Assembly (NCBI RefSeq): GCF_049846925.1
Contig: NZ_JBNCMT010000004.1
Span: 148,465 to 212,464, forward strand
Direction of reading: 5' to 3'
DNA length: 64,000 bases
Origin: Brevibacillus_H sp049846925
Lineage (GTDB): Bacteria > Bacillota > Bacilli > Brevibacillales > Brevibacillaceae
The notes below the pieces were generated by a model. That model saw only the letters and a list, made by a program, of their open reading frames with translations. It made no database searches and was not told the DNA's origin. Numbering within the stretch: the first letter of the stretch is position 1; each line of letters begins with the position of its first letter. Below, piece after piece: positions 17,160 to 25,224 of the stretch. The position numbers were made by a program, and so were the translations under genes.

Positions 17160-17459
17160 CAACATTTTCCTTATCGCTTCTCTTCCGGTTGTTCCGACCG
17201 TAATTCCCATGCTCTCGGCCGTTGTTGTAACGGATTCCAATGGTGCATCCAATAACTGCTGAATCGTTTTGACTCCAACCGCTCTTCCCGCAATAATTTC
17301 TCGGTCGGCTAACTTCTGATTCAGTAAGCTTACATCCAATGCACCACACATGATATAACCCTTATCCGTAGTTACAGCCAGTAATGTCGTCTTAGGTAAG
17401 CGAACGGTAACTGCTACAGCAGATCCTTCTTCAAAATGCAACGGTTGTACTTCAATCAT
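17157..17459 (-). CDS. yunC: DUF1805 protein (YunC-like)
   Basis: 100 residues; the compact DUF1805 fold is recognisable from LPKTTLLAVTTDKGYIMCGALDV and REIIAGRAVGVKTIQQLL. Proteins of this type are widespread in Bacillales and some archaea, and their biochemical role is not established. A textbook TAAGGAGGG lies before the ATG. It is the distal member of a cluster in the same order as B. subtilis yunC-yunD-yunE-yunF (here on the minus strand, with one small gene between C and D). That supports orthology even though function is unknown. Confidence 0.82.
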   Translation of the reverse strand: MIEVQPLHFEEGSAVAVTVRLPKTTLLAVTTDKGYIMCGALDVSLLNQKLADREIIAGRAVGVKTIQQLLDAPLESVTTTAESMGITVGTTGREAIRKML

Positions 17460-17552
17460 GCCAATCCCTCCTTACCCCTCTTCATTACTCTATGTAAACG
17501 CACAGGTAAATGTGAGTTAACCTCGTTAAGAGGAAGTTCTAAAACCGACACT

Positions 17553-17789
17553 TTAATGGAGCGAAATAGAGGGTTCTTCGATTTCCATCGCTACTTTTCG
17601 TTTCATCACCTCAACCATATAATACGCCACCATATGAAAAAGCTCTTCTTCATCCATTTCATTGACAAGCTTAATCAGGTCATCCTGTGTCTGCTCTGCC
17701 AATATGCCTACGACAACCGCTACAATATCCTCTTCGTCACGAGTCAAGTGGCCCCGATATAGTTCGTATAATTCATCGATAAAGCGCAT
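17553..17789 (-). CDS. Small acidic DUF6154-like protein
   Basis: 78 residues, all-helical and acidic: MRFIDELYELYRGHLTRDEED, then EMDEEELFHMVAYYMVEVMKRK. The size and the ELYELYR...EEDIV..VGIL pattern match what I recall of DUF6154 proteins in Bacillales, which are uncharacterised. GGGGTG precedes the ATG. It sits between the yunC- and yunD-like genes, ~90 bases from each, and may have its own promoter. Confidence 0.65.
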   Translation of the reverse strand: MRFIDELYELYRGHLTRDEEDIVAVVVGILAEQTQDDLIKLVNEMDEEELFHMVAYYMVEVMKRKVAMEIEEPSISLH

Positions 17790-17861
17790 CTTTGTTCACC
17801 CCGCACATTGACTTGCTCTTATCATTCCCTAACCGGATCAGAAAAGTAGTCGAGGAAAGTT

Positions 17862-19292
17862 TTACACCACTAGCCAGCGTTTGGTAAAGCACTCTTCCAA
17901 CACTTTTTCATTCGTGATCATTTCAGCAATGATCTCCCGAAGCACCTCTGGTAAGAAAAAGTGATGTGGAGCTTCCTGAAATTCAGGATACAGTCGATTA
18001 AACATGAACATATCTACAGTCCCTATTTTATACGTACGATCCAAATCGATAGGATACCCTGCTACAAGTACTTCCGTTACAACTGGGTTATCTTCTTCTA
18101 CTCGATACCTGATTTGCAGGTTGTCTACGCCCATCCATCCGTGCTTTTTTCCACGAAAGCCAAAGCCGATCAGTTCCTTGTGGACAGTGGAGGGCTGGAT
18201 TGCCTTTTGAAGTACACTAAGTAATTGGCTTCCTGTAAGCTCAACGAGACAAGGATTAATCGGGTGGGGAAGACAGGTAAGCAAATCCTTCCGTGTCACT
18301 TCGCCTTGTTTCAAAGCATGCAACAATAATCCTCCATTCGCCAAACCAATTTCTGCATTTGTCCAATGCCGGATACTGGCGGCCAGGAAAGAACCAAACG
18401 GTGTTTCCTGTTGCCAATCGATTAGTAGGTTCCAACGCAAATCAGCAATTGGTTGTGCAAGGATTTCGAAAGCAGTCTGTTGATCCTGTGAGATTACTTT
18501 CTCCAGCTCAAGATCCTTGGCAAAGTCCGAAGCCGAAAAAACCTCCACTTTACCTGCAGTTATGCATCTACTTTCTTTTTCGATCTCAAGTCGTACATGT
18601 CCAATATATTCCCCGAACTTCCCTGCCTGTGCAATCCAGGTCTGATTCACTTTTTCGCCGTTAGCGAGCAGTCTGTGGGTGTGCGCACCGAGGATGACGT
18701 CAATCCCGTCAATCTCTTTTGCCATCTGGACGTCAGCATGATATCCCAAATGAGAGAGCACAAGGATGATATCGACTTCTGGTCTTAGCTGTTGAACGTA
18801 TTGGAGAAGAATGGGAAAAGGATCTTTCACTTCCCATCCGAGTTGTTCATAAAAGGTGGTAAAAGCAACTGTCACACCAAGAATCGCTACCTTGATCCCG
18901 TCCCATTCATAAATGTCATATGGGATGGCCCAGCGTGGAATTGATTGCGTTTTTACATCAACAAAGTTAGCAGCGACAACCTGGAATTCTGCCTGATCAT
19001 AAAGGTGGTCCAATTCCTTTTTGGGAAATGTAAGCCCTTCGTTATTGCCGATTGTCACATATTGATAGCCAGAATGATTCAATACCCGGACATTCGCTTG
19101 ACCCCACGTTGCTTCTGTTTTCATTCGCATACGGTCGGTATGATCACCGATATCAACTGTCAGGACATATTCGTTGTTTGCTTCCCACAATCGTCGTTTT
19201 TCCTTTAGACAAGTAGCGATTTGTGGCATGTTCTCAAAATGGCTGTGCAGATCATTGGTATGTAATATATGCAGCGTACAGGTCTGAGACAC
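17862..19292 (-). CDS. yunD: Bifunctional metallophosphatase/5'-nucleotidase (YunD-like)
   Basis: 476 residues. The N-terminal calcineurin-like phosphoesterase domain shows LHTNDLHSHFENMP, LTVDIGDHTDR, TIGNNEGLTF, ILVLSHLGYHADVQMA and ILGAHTHRLL, covering the metal ligands. A C-terminal 5'-nucleotidase domain (residues ~290-470; IGLANGGLLLHALKQGEVTRKDLL) completes the UshA-type layout. No signal peptide is present, unlike exported UshA, so a cytoplasmic place is likely. The GTG start follows GAGGGAGGG. The yunE-like gene lies 34 bases upstream on the same strand. Confidence 0.87.
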   Translation of the reverse strand: MSQTCTLHILHTNDLHSHFENMPQIATCLKEKRRLWEANNEYVLTVDIGDHTDRMRMKTEATWGQANVRVLNHSGYQYVTIGNNEGLTFPKKELDHLYDQAEFQVVAANFVDVKTQSIPRWAIPYDIYEWDGIKVAILGVTVAFTTFYEQLGWEVKDPFPILLQYVQQLRPEVDIILVLSHLGYHADVQMAKEIDGIDVILGAHTHRLLANGEKVNQTWIAQAGKFGEYIGHVRLEIEKESRCITAGKVEVFSASDFAKDLELEKVISQDQQTAFEILAQPIADLRWNLLIDWQQETPFGSFLAASIRHWTNAEIGLANGGLLLHALKQGEVTRKDLLTCLPHPINPCLVELTGSQLLSVLQKAIQPSTVHKELIGFGFRGKKHGWMGVDNLQIRYRVEEDNPVVTEVLVAGYPIDLDRTYKIGTVDMFMFNRLYPEFQEAPHHFFLPEVLREIIAEMITNEKVLEECFTKRWLVV

Positions 19293-19326
19293 GAATATCC
19301 CTCCCTCTTCTCTTCCTGATTTCGCA

Positions 19327-20151
19327 CTATGCCCAAATTGCTTTGGAAATCATCTGAATAGCAATACCAAGAATCAACACCCGAAGCAGTAGTACAATAG
19401 TTTTTCCTTTGAGACGTTGTGCCAGATAAGCACCCAGCTTGCCGCCGATCCATGCACCAGGTGCAAGAACGAACGCATAGACCCAATGAATATTGTCATT
19501 CAAGATGTTGGTCGCACTTCCTACAATTGCTGATAAGAAAATGACAAACATCGATGTTGCCGTAGCCACATGAGGTGGAAAGCGAAACAAGACGATCATC
19601 ATAGGAACAAGCAACACTCCGCCACCTACACCAAACAAAGAAGAGGTTACTCCTACGAAAAACGCTACGGTAATAGCGACCCAACGTTTATAACCGTACT
19701 CATGGGTCACTCCTTCTGAATCGGTGAAAGTTCGTTTTACATCCCAGCCCATGTTTCTCGGTTTCAGTTTGTCCTTGACCAGCATCAAGATGAACATGGA
19801 AATCTGGAATAACCCGAACAAGAGATAGAACGACTGAATTTGCAGCATTTTATTTAAATATACGCCTGCAATGGCTCCCGGAGCACTTCCGATAAAAAAC
19901 AGCCAGGCACTTTCCGTATCCACCTTTTTCTGTTTCAGAAAAGAAAGCGTGGATGACAACGCCGTGATGATAATAACCAAAAGAGATGTTCCTGTCGCCA
20001 TCGCATGACTCATCGAACCTGGTTCGGCAAGATTAACGAAATAAAGCAAGGCAGGAACAAAAAACAGGCCACCGCCAATCCCCACAATACTTCCAATCGC
20101 TCCGGCGACGATGCCAATGATGACAAATAAAACAGACAACTCTAACAGCAT
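19327..20151 (-). CDS. yunE: TauE/SafE-family sulfite exporter-like permease (YunE-like)
   Basis: 274 residues of mostly membrane helices with the two family repeats, each carrying a glycine-rich SIVGIGGGLFFVPALL or SLFGVGGGVLLVPMMIVL motif. TauE/SafE permeases move small anions such as sulfite, sulfoacetate or related compounds; the substrate here is unknown. GAGGAAG precedes the ATG. It is the middle gene of a yunF-E-D transcription unit. Confidence 0.87.
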   Translation of the reverse strand: MLLELSVLFVIIGIVAGAIGSIVGIGGGLFFVPALLYFVNLAEPGSMSHAMATGTSLLVIIITALSSTLSFLKQKKVDTESAWLFFIGSAPGAIAGVYLNKMLQIQSFYLLFGLFQISMFILMLVKDKLKPRNMGWDVKRTFTDSEGVTHEYGYKRWVAITVAFFVGVTSSLFGVGGGVLLVPMMIVLFRFPPHVATATSMFVIFLSAIVGSATNILNDNIHWVYAFVLAPGAWIGGKLGAYLAQRLKGKTIVLLLRVLILGIAIQMISKAIWA

Positions 20152-20191
20152 GTGACTTCCTCTTCCTACTCATGCGAGCGCAAAATTCTAT

Positions 20192-21052
20192 CTAGAATAA
20201 CTCAATCTGTCTCGGGTGCAATCCAGTAGCTTCTATTCCCAACAGCTTCATGAACTGTGCCGCATTATCAGCAGCGTCACCACCGGAGTTGTTGTTGAAC
20301 AGGATACAAACTTCCTGACTCTCCGATGCCAGCTTTTTAATATAAGGCGTCCATTCCATTAACTCTTCCTGACTGTAGCGATACAAATAACGGACATCTC
20401 GCCAGTTTTGCCCTTGACCAGGGTCCCTCCATCCAGCCTTGTTGCGGCCATGGAAGCGAACAAGACTTAGCTTGGACGATGTCGTCTCTGCTACGATTGG
20501 CACACATCCCGTTCCGATTTGCGGCTCATCACAGACAACGTGTATCGCTCCCACCTCACGCAAAAAGGCAAGTGTCTTGTCACGAAGCGATTCCTCAAAC
20601 CAGCTTTGGTGTCTTAACTCAACAGCTACGGGATATCGGGAAAAATGCTGAACACAATAGCGGATGTAGTTTACGTGCTCCCGTTTACAATCAAACCAGG
20701 GCGGGTATTGGAACAAAATCATCTTCAGTTTATTGCTCGCAACAAGCGGTTGAATACTCTCTTCGAACCGGCGAAACAATTCTGTGCGATCCCCTTGCTC
20801 CTGACTGCCACGCTGATGGCCGGTCATCCCCTGATGAGGTTTGACCACAAAACGAAAAGAATCAGGCGTTTCACGTGCCCAGGCTTCATAGTTTTTTTGT
20901 GGTAAAATAGCGTAGAACGAGCTGTCAATCTCGACAATGGGGAAATGGCTGGCGTACACAGCCAGCTTATCTCTCGCTTTTACACCCTGTGTATATAGCG
21001 TATCATGATCTCCCCAACCGCATAATCCCACATGGATATTATTAGCGTTCAT
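20192..21052 (-). CDS. yunF: DUF72 protein (YunF-like)
   Basis: 286 residues with the DUF72 TIM-barrel pattern: HVGLCGWGDHDTLY at the start, YASHFPIVEIDSSFYA, FRFVVKPHQGMTG, LGKILFQYPP-like LKMILFQYPPWF, and CILFNNNSGGDAADNA at the end. DUF72 is found across bacteria and has no settled biochemical role. It is first of the minus-strand yunF-E-D group and diverges from the JAMM gene by 38 bases. Those bases therefore hold the control signals of both. Confidence 0.87.
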   Translation of the reverse strand: MNANNIHVGLCGWGDHDTLYTQGVKARDKLAVYASHFPIVEIDSSFYAILPQKNYEAWARETPDSFRFVVKPHQGMTGHQRGSQEQGDRTELFRRFEESIQPLVASNKLKMILFQYPPWFDCKREHVNYIRYCVQHFSRYPVAVELRHQSWFEESLRDKTLAFLREVGAIHVVCDEPQIGTGCVPIVAETTSSKLSLVRFHGRNKAGWRDPGQGQNWRDVRYLYRYSQEELMEWTPYIKKLASESQEVCILFNNNSGGDAADNAAQFMKLLGIEATGLHPRQIELF

Positions 21053-21090
21053 CGTTACAAATCCCTCAAGTCTGAAAGGAATTTTTTCAA

Positions 21091-21531
21091 ATGGTACTTT
21101 CTGTTATGGGTAACCCTTTTCGGCATCAATCAGACGCAATACAAATCGAGAAACAGGTAATAGAGCGCCTCTTCACCGAGGGGCGAGAGGCGCTGCCAAC
21201 TGAATATACGGCTTTACTCGCAGGACACGGCAGTCGGATTACGACACTCTACTCAGCTCCGCCAGATGACACAGATTTACATACCTTCAACTGGAGCGGG
21301 CAAGCCTTGCTAGATAACCTGCGTAAGATGAAACAGGATGGAGTAGAATGGCTCGGAGTGGTGCATACACATCCCACTGCCCCGCCGATACCATCATCTG
21401 CGGACAAAGCAGGCTGGCATTATCCTGAACTTAGCTACTGGATCGCGTCTTTTATGCAAAATGAAAATGCACTTTGCTGCTACAAAATCGTTAACAACCA
21501 ATTTGTGCCGATCTCGTTTACGATTGTTTGA
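21091..21531 (+). CDS. JAMM/Mov34-type (M67-like) metallopeptidase
   Basis: 146 residues. The zinc-protease signature is intact: a Glu in the N-terminal part (PTEYTALLAGHG) and HTHPTAPPIPSSAD, i.e. HxH followed by S and D. Bacterial JAMM proteins cleave isopeptide-like or C-terminal extensions, for example on ThiS/MoaD-like sulfur carriers. Neither a ubiquitin-like nor an E1-like gene is next to it, so the substrate is open. AAGGAA lies eight bases before the ATG. Its last 14 bases overlap the convergent OsmC gene. Confidence 0.82.
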   Translation: MVLSVMGNPFRHQSDAIQIEKQVIERLFTEGREALPTEYTALLAGHGSRITTLYSAPPDDTDLHTFNWSGQALLDNLRKMKQDGVEWLGVVHTHPTAPPIPSSADKAGWHYPELSYWIASFMQNENALCCYKIVNNQFVPISFTIV

Positions 21532-21973
21532 CAACTACCTCAAATGTTGGCTCTACCGTAACTTCTACATTACCTCTCAACGCCTTGGAGATCATGCACA
21601 ACTGTTCTGCACGGTGGGCAGCATGTGTCGCATTCTGCAAGATTTTTTCGTCCTGTTGGTTCAGGCGAATTGTTGGACGGTGAATAATCGCTCGGAAGCC
21701 GAGGTTTCCTTCTTCTACGGTCAATTTTCCTTCCGAATGCAAGGTAATTGACTCGACTGGTATTTGTCGTTTATCTAGAATGGCAGCAAGTGTAATCAAG
21801 TAGCAAGTCATAGCTGATCCAATCAGCATTTCTTCTGGATTCGTTCCCTGACCAGGACCTCCTAACTCAGCAGGCACAGAGATGGTCGCTTGCATTCCAT
21901 TGCCTTTTAACTCTCCCGTGCTCAGACGACCACCCCGCCAGTTCGCTTCCATATGAAAAAAATGTTGCTCCAT
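21518..21973 (-). CDS. OsmC-family peroxiredoxin
   Basis: 151 residues of the OsmC/Ohr fold. PGQGTNPEEMLIGSAMTCYLITLAAIL contains the active-site Glu and first Cys (SAMTCY), and HRAEQLCMISKAL carries the second Cys. The two would form the thiol pair that reduces organic hydroperoxides with lipoamide-type donors. The sequence is closest in style to the OsmC/SACOL1771-like branch rather than classic Ohr. Its 3' end overlaps the JAMM gene by 14 bases. Confidence 0.88.
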   Translation of the reverse strand: MEQHFFHMEANWRGGRLSTGELKGNGMQATISVPAELGGPGQGTNPEEMLIGSAMTCYLITLAAILDKRQIPVESITLHSEGKLTVEEGNLGFRAIIHRPTIRLNQQDEKILQNATHAAHRAEQLCMISKALRGNVEVTVEPTFEVVVKQS

Positions 21974-22066
21974 GTGATTGATTCCCCCTACTCTGTTTGC
22001 CGGACTTTTTTTAACTTACTCTATTAGTGTACGCTGAAGTAGATAAGACTACAAACACCAGATGGG

Positions 22067-22750
22067 CTATTTGGCCATCCAATGCTTCCATACGCTCGTC
22101 GCAACCACTGACCAATTTGCCTCAGAGGTATTAATTACTAACCAGTTTAGCTTCGATTTTTGGACTAGCGTTCGCAATTGTTCCTGCTGCTCTAGATAGT
22201 GAGCCAGGATTTGTTCGTCGCTCTCTCCATAACGAGATATATATTTTCTCCACGCTGGAAACGGTCTCGAGTCAATGATTCGCTGTTTCATTACCTCTGG
22301 ATCCATGACCAAAAGACAGCCTTTTCCTGACAAATCATTCAATCTCTCTTCAATCGCAGAAAAATCCCAATCCCGCAAATATGTATAATTGGTTGCGTGA
22401 GTAAGGTGAAATCTTTCCAACAGATAGGTAAATCCGAACTGTTCCTGGCTTCCATCCCAGCCTCGCTCTGCAAAACGTTTCTGCTGTTGTTCCAGTGGAA
22501 GAAGTATTTCGTCAAGCAACTCGATATGGTCTTTTGCTGATAAGCTACCTTCCAGACTTCGCCGCTCCAAGGTGCGCTGTGTCATCTCTTCGCCAATCAT
22601 CAGAAGTGAAGTTGAGGCTCTCTGGGAAAAAGTCGGTATGCGTTGGATCTGGCGGATCGTACAGGTTTTGCCCGTCCCTGGAATTCCTTCAATGAGTAAA
22701 CCTCTTGCAGCTCCCAGAACAACTCCTCCTTTATCTGCTACACGATTCAT
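22067..22750 (-). CDS. P-loop ATPase/kinase-like protein, function unknown
   Basis: 227 residues. A Walker A loop, GIPGTGKTCT, lies ~20 residues from the start (LLIEGIPGTGKTCT), and a candidate Walker B, KGCLLVMDPEV, is near residue 145. The rest is helical and Gln-rich and could be a thymidylate- or nucleotide-kinase-like lid, but I recognise no family precisely. The ribosome binding site is weak (AGAAAG). It is ~90 bases from the DUF2325 gene and separated from it by that gene's terminator, so they are independent units. Confidence 0.7.
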   Translation of the reverse strand: MNRVADKGGVVLGAARGLLIEGIPGTGKTCTIRQIQRIPTFSQRASTSLLMIGEEMTQRTLERRSLEGSLSAKDHIELLDEILLPLEQQQKRFAERGWDGSQEQFGFTYLLERFHLTHATNYTYLRDWDFSAIEERLNDLSGKGCLLVMDPEVMKQRIIDSRPFPAWRKYISRYGESDEQILAHYLEQQEQLRTLVQKSKLNWLVINTSEANWSVVATSVWKHWMAK

Positions 22751-22818
22751 TCTTTCTATCTATTGTATTGATTATTTGGCCATATAGCCATATAGAAGCG
22801 AGAAAAGACTCACGCAAA

Positions 22819-22848
22819 AGAAAAAAGCCACCCTCATGTCAGGATGAC
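22819..22848 (-). terminator. Terminator of DUF2325 gene
   Basis: Minus-strand GTCATCCT/AGGGTGGC stem (two G-U pairs, loop GACATG) followed by TTTTTTC. It overlaps the last codons of the DUF2325 gene. Confidence 0.7.
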
Positions 22849-23171
22849 TTCGCCCTTGCTTTCATACAGTTTTGTGCTGCCATGCAATCTTCCCGATATT
22901 CACACAGCGCTTGTGAGATGGAGCACCAGGAACGTTTGGCAAAACAGATCGGCAACTCTTGCTCCTTCGCCTTCTGCTTGATTACTTTTGAAAGATTGTG
23001 ATTCACATAGTCCGTCAATACGAGGATGAGATCAGTGTCTTCCGAGATAGCCTTTTTCACTGACTGCGTTTTACGCCCCGTAATATGCTGTACATCGTCA
23101 AACCCATAGCTCGATAACTTGTCTACGATATTCCCCAGGTGATCAGCACCAACGATTAGTAGCGACGCCAT
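22839..23171 (-). CDS. DUF2325 domain-containing protein
   Basis: 110 residues with the Rossmann-like DUF2325 pattern: SLLIVGADHLGNIVDKLSSYGF, HITGRKTQSVKKAI, DLILVLTDYVNHNLSKVIKQKAKEQ, and a Cys-rich end (CFAKRSWCSISQALC...CMAAQNC). The pattern resembles a small nucleotide- or metal-binding protein, but the function is not known. GGGGTATCTT stands before the ATG. A strong Fur-like box ~75 bases upstream suggests expression under iron limitation, which is the best clue to its job. Confidence 0.82.
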   Translation of the reverse strand: MASLLIVGADHLGNIVDKLSSYGFDDVQHITGRKTQSVKKAISEDTDLILVLTDYVNHNLSKVIKQKAKEQELPICFAKRSWCSISQALCEYREDCMAAQNCMKARAKSS

Positions 23172-23243
23172 AAGATACCCCTTTCATATGTATTATTTAT
23201 AATTACATGGAATGATATTTTATTTGATAAGCCTATTCTAATT

Positions 23244-23262
23244 GATAATGATTCTCTTTGTC
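23244..23262. promoter_or_regulatory. Fur-box-like site upstream of DUF2325 gene
   Basis: GATAATGATTCTCTTTGTC matches the 19-bp Fur consensus GATAATGATTATCATTATC at 16 positions. It lies in the 200-base region between the Nudix gene and the DUF2325 start. Confidence 0.6.
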
Positions 23263-23371
23263 AATTAACAAATGTGTCCCTTGGATTTAATCTTGATAAT
23301 TCCGATTTACTTACTTGGGTATACTGTAAAATAAAATGGAGCATTTTTCAAGCTCCAATTTTCAAATATTC

Positions 23372-23851
23372 TTACTTATCAGGATCGTCATCCAAAAAAT
23401 TTGAAAAAACGTTACCAATATACTCTGCCAAATAATGTTTATCTGTCAACGCTTTGATTACTTGGTCCCGACGATGAAGATTGTCCAGCGGCCATTTACG
23501 GAATTCATCCATGTCCACCCAACCGGCCCAGGTAATATTTTCTCCCTCAATCCCCCCTGCCATTGGTGTGGTATCTTCCCCGATCAACTCTGCCAAAACG
23601 CCAACGCCAATCGTATGCTTTCCTTCCTCCAGATGAATCCGCTCATCCAACCATAGCAACCGCCGAAATTGTACCAGTAATCCAGTTTCCTCCCAAACTT
23701 CTCTTTGTACAGCATCTGGAATTTTTTCCTGGTATTCGATTCCACCACCTGGCAGACTGTATTGCAATTCCTGACCGGATCGCTCCTGGATTAACAGGAT
23801 TTTTCCTTGATGTTCTACAACCACGGTTACACGAACCCGAATTTGCTCCAT
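23372..23851 (-). CDS. Nudix hydrolase
   Basis: 159 residues with a complete Nudix box, GGGIEYQEKIPDAVQREVWEETG, inside LQYSLPGGG...LLV. The Glu residues needed for metal binding are all present, unlike in the broken copy near 4.1 kb. Substrate cannot be predicted; ADP-ribose-like or nucleotide diphosphate derivatives are usual. The ATG at 23851 follows a perfect AAGGAGGTAGAG, which fixes the start although the frame is open for 23 codons more. It is 16 bases after the SUFU-domain gene stop and so is very likely cotranscribed with it. Confidence 0.88.
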   Translation of the reverse strand: MEQIRVRVTVVVEHQGKILLIQERSGQELQYSLPGGGIEYQEKIPDAVQREVWEETGLLVQFRRLLWLDERIHLEEGKHTIGVGVLAELIGEDTTPMAGGIEGENITWAGWVDMDEFRKWPLDNLHRRDQVIKALTDKHYLAEYIGNVFSNFLDDDPDK

Positions 23852-23867
23852 CTCTACCTCCTTGCGG

Positions 23868-24629
23868 CTACACAGTTGATTCCCGGAAAAAATCAAGTGT
23901 GTTGCACTCATGTTCTTCAAATTTAGACTCTAGTGCACTCTGCCCGTATGTCAGGCAAAAGTGGCTTTCTTGTTCTGTAATGGGAACCAGGGCGAGCACG
24001 TGAACAAGCTCCCCTCGATCGATATAAAATTCAAATCCATCTTCCTCAAAATAAGGAGGGATGAGTAGCGCGTGTGACAAAAGAGAATTCGGCACTATCG
24101 GCTCCGTTAGCGTAAATACGCTTCCAGATGAAACACTAGCAGCATTCAACTGATGCTGATTGATGATCTGTCTGGAGAGATCAGAGAGGTGTGCTACGAT
24201 TTCATCTGACTCATTGTAGGAACAAAACGTCAGTTCTATACCTGTCACTTTGCTTAATCCTGCCGTTGCAAAGGTCCACCACCCTCTTTTTCCTTTTGGG
24301 GGAAACACGACGATCGCTATGTCACCGATATCATCCAGAATAGTGGGAGACGTTTTTAAAAAGCTGCAGTAATGCTCCACAATCTCTTTTGCCAGTGGTA
24401 TTTTTCTGCTTTTACTCTCACTCTCAGCGCTTTCTGGTACTGGCTGGTGCTGGGTTATCTCAACGTGAGTCTCACTGAGCGTATCATCGTGTGTATCATC
24501 GTGTGTTTCAACCTGTGTCTTTCCGTGAGCCTCATTGTGCTTGTGCGCACGCCAGCGCCTTCCTAAATAAATCGTTGTGCTCAAAATTAGGAAACCTATT
24601 AGCAAATAGATAAGCGGAGATTCCAGCAC
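23868..24629 (-). CDS. Membrane-anchored suppressor-of-fused (SUFU) domain protein
   Basis: About 253 residues. An N-terminal membrane helix (PLIYLLIGFLILSTTIYLG) is followed by a His/Asp/Thr/Glu-rich linker with THDDTHDD repeats. A ~170-residue SUFU-like domain then runs through DIGDIAIVVFPPKGKRGWWTFATAGLSK, FCSYNESDEIVAHLSDLS and LVHVLALVPITEQE. Bacterial SUFU domains are often part of polymorphic-toxin immunity or stress loci, but no toxin is nearby. The open frame extends into the tRNA-Leu gene, so I place the start at GTG 24629, where AGG is the only weak ribosome signal; the exact start is uncertain. Confidence 0.7.
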   Translation of the reverse strand: MLESPLIYLLIGFLILSTTIYLGRRWRAHKHNEAHGKTQVETHDDTHDDTLSETHVEITQHQPVPESAESESKSRKIPLAKEIVEHYCSFLKTSPTILDDIGDIAIVVFPPKGKRGWWTFATAGLSKVTGIELTFCSYNESDEIVAHLSDLSRQIINQHQLNAASVSSGSVFTLTEPIVPNSLLSHALLIPPYFEEDGFEFYIDRGELVHVLALVPITEQESHFCLTYGQSALESKFEEHECNTLDFFRESTV

Positions 24630-24739
24630 GAACAACCCTGCTTTCTGTTTCAATTCGATTGGTCTGCATCTTGATTGTAGTATTTCTTCATAACAAAAAA
24701 CACCCTGCCTGTTTAGGTAGAGTGTATCATGTTCATCAA

Positions 24740-24822
24740 TGGTGCCGGTAGAGGGACTTGAACCCCCACGGTTTCCCTCACGATTTTGAGTCGCGCGCGT
24801 CTGCCAATTCCGCCATACCGGC
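24740..24822 (-). tRNA. tRNA-Leu (anticodon CAA)
   Basis: Minus strand: acceptor GCCGGTA/TACCGGC, D-arm GGCGGAATTGGCAGACGCG, anticodon loop CTCAAAA closed by CGCGA/TCGTG, a long variable arm as required for Leu, GGTTCAAGTC T-loop, and an encoded CCA. It reads UUG. It is third in a His/Ser/Leu tRNA cluster. Confidence 0.95.
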
Positions 24823-24833
24823 ATATTCATTTA

Positions 24834-24910
24834 TGGGGCGATCGATGGGACTTGAACCCACGAGTGCCGGAGCCACAATCCGGTGCGTTAACCCCTTCGC
24901 CACGACCGCC
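24834..24910 (-). tRNA. tRNA-His (anticodon GTG)
   Basis: Minus strand: the extra 5' G opposite C73 that marks tRNA-His, acceptor stem with one G-U, anticodon loop TTGTGGC between CCGGA and TCCGG, GGTTCAAGTC T-loop, and encoded CCA. Confidence 0.95.
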
Positions 24911-24925
24911 ATAATTAATAATAGA

Positions 24926-25018
24926 TGGCGGACAGGGTGGGATTTGAACCCACGAGACGGGTCTACCCCGCCTACACGATTTCCAATCGTGCTCCTTCGG
25001 CCACTCGGACACCTGTCC
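24926..25018 (-). tRNA. tRNA-Ser (anticodon GGA)
   Basis: Minus strand: acceptor GGACAGG/CCTGTCC, discriminator G, encoded CCA, anticodon loop TTGGAAA closed by CACGA/TCGTG, and a long variable arm typical of Ser. It reads UCC/UCU and is first gene of the tRNA cluster. Confidence 0.95.
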
Positions 25019-25063
25019 ATTTATGAGAGCTTCACTTGCTAGTCAAGCACCTGACAAGATCAA

Positions 25064-25092
25064 AGTATATCAGTTGTTAAGCGACATTTCAA
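25064..25092 (-). promoter_or_regulatory. Sigma-A-type promoter of the tRNA cluster
   Basis: On the minus strand TTGAAA and TATACT are separated by 17 bases, ~45 bases upstream of tRNA-Ser. Confidence 0.7.
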
Positions 25093-25224
25093 GAGGTTTA
25101 ATTTGCCAATAAACAATTGTGAAATGTAGGATAATTTTACATATTTCCTGAAAAAATAATGTCGAAAATGTTATAAACTATGTATAATTGTGGAAAACAA
25201 AAAACTACAATCCGCTAAAGGAGA

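Noticed and set aside
24758..25042. Open frames across the tRNA cluster on both strands
   Set aside because: They are artefacts of tRNA sequence; three complete cloverleafs with encoded CCA explain the DNA.
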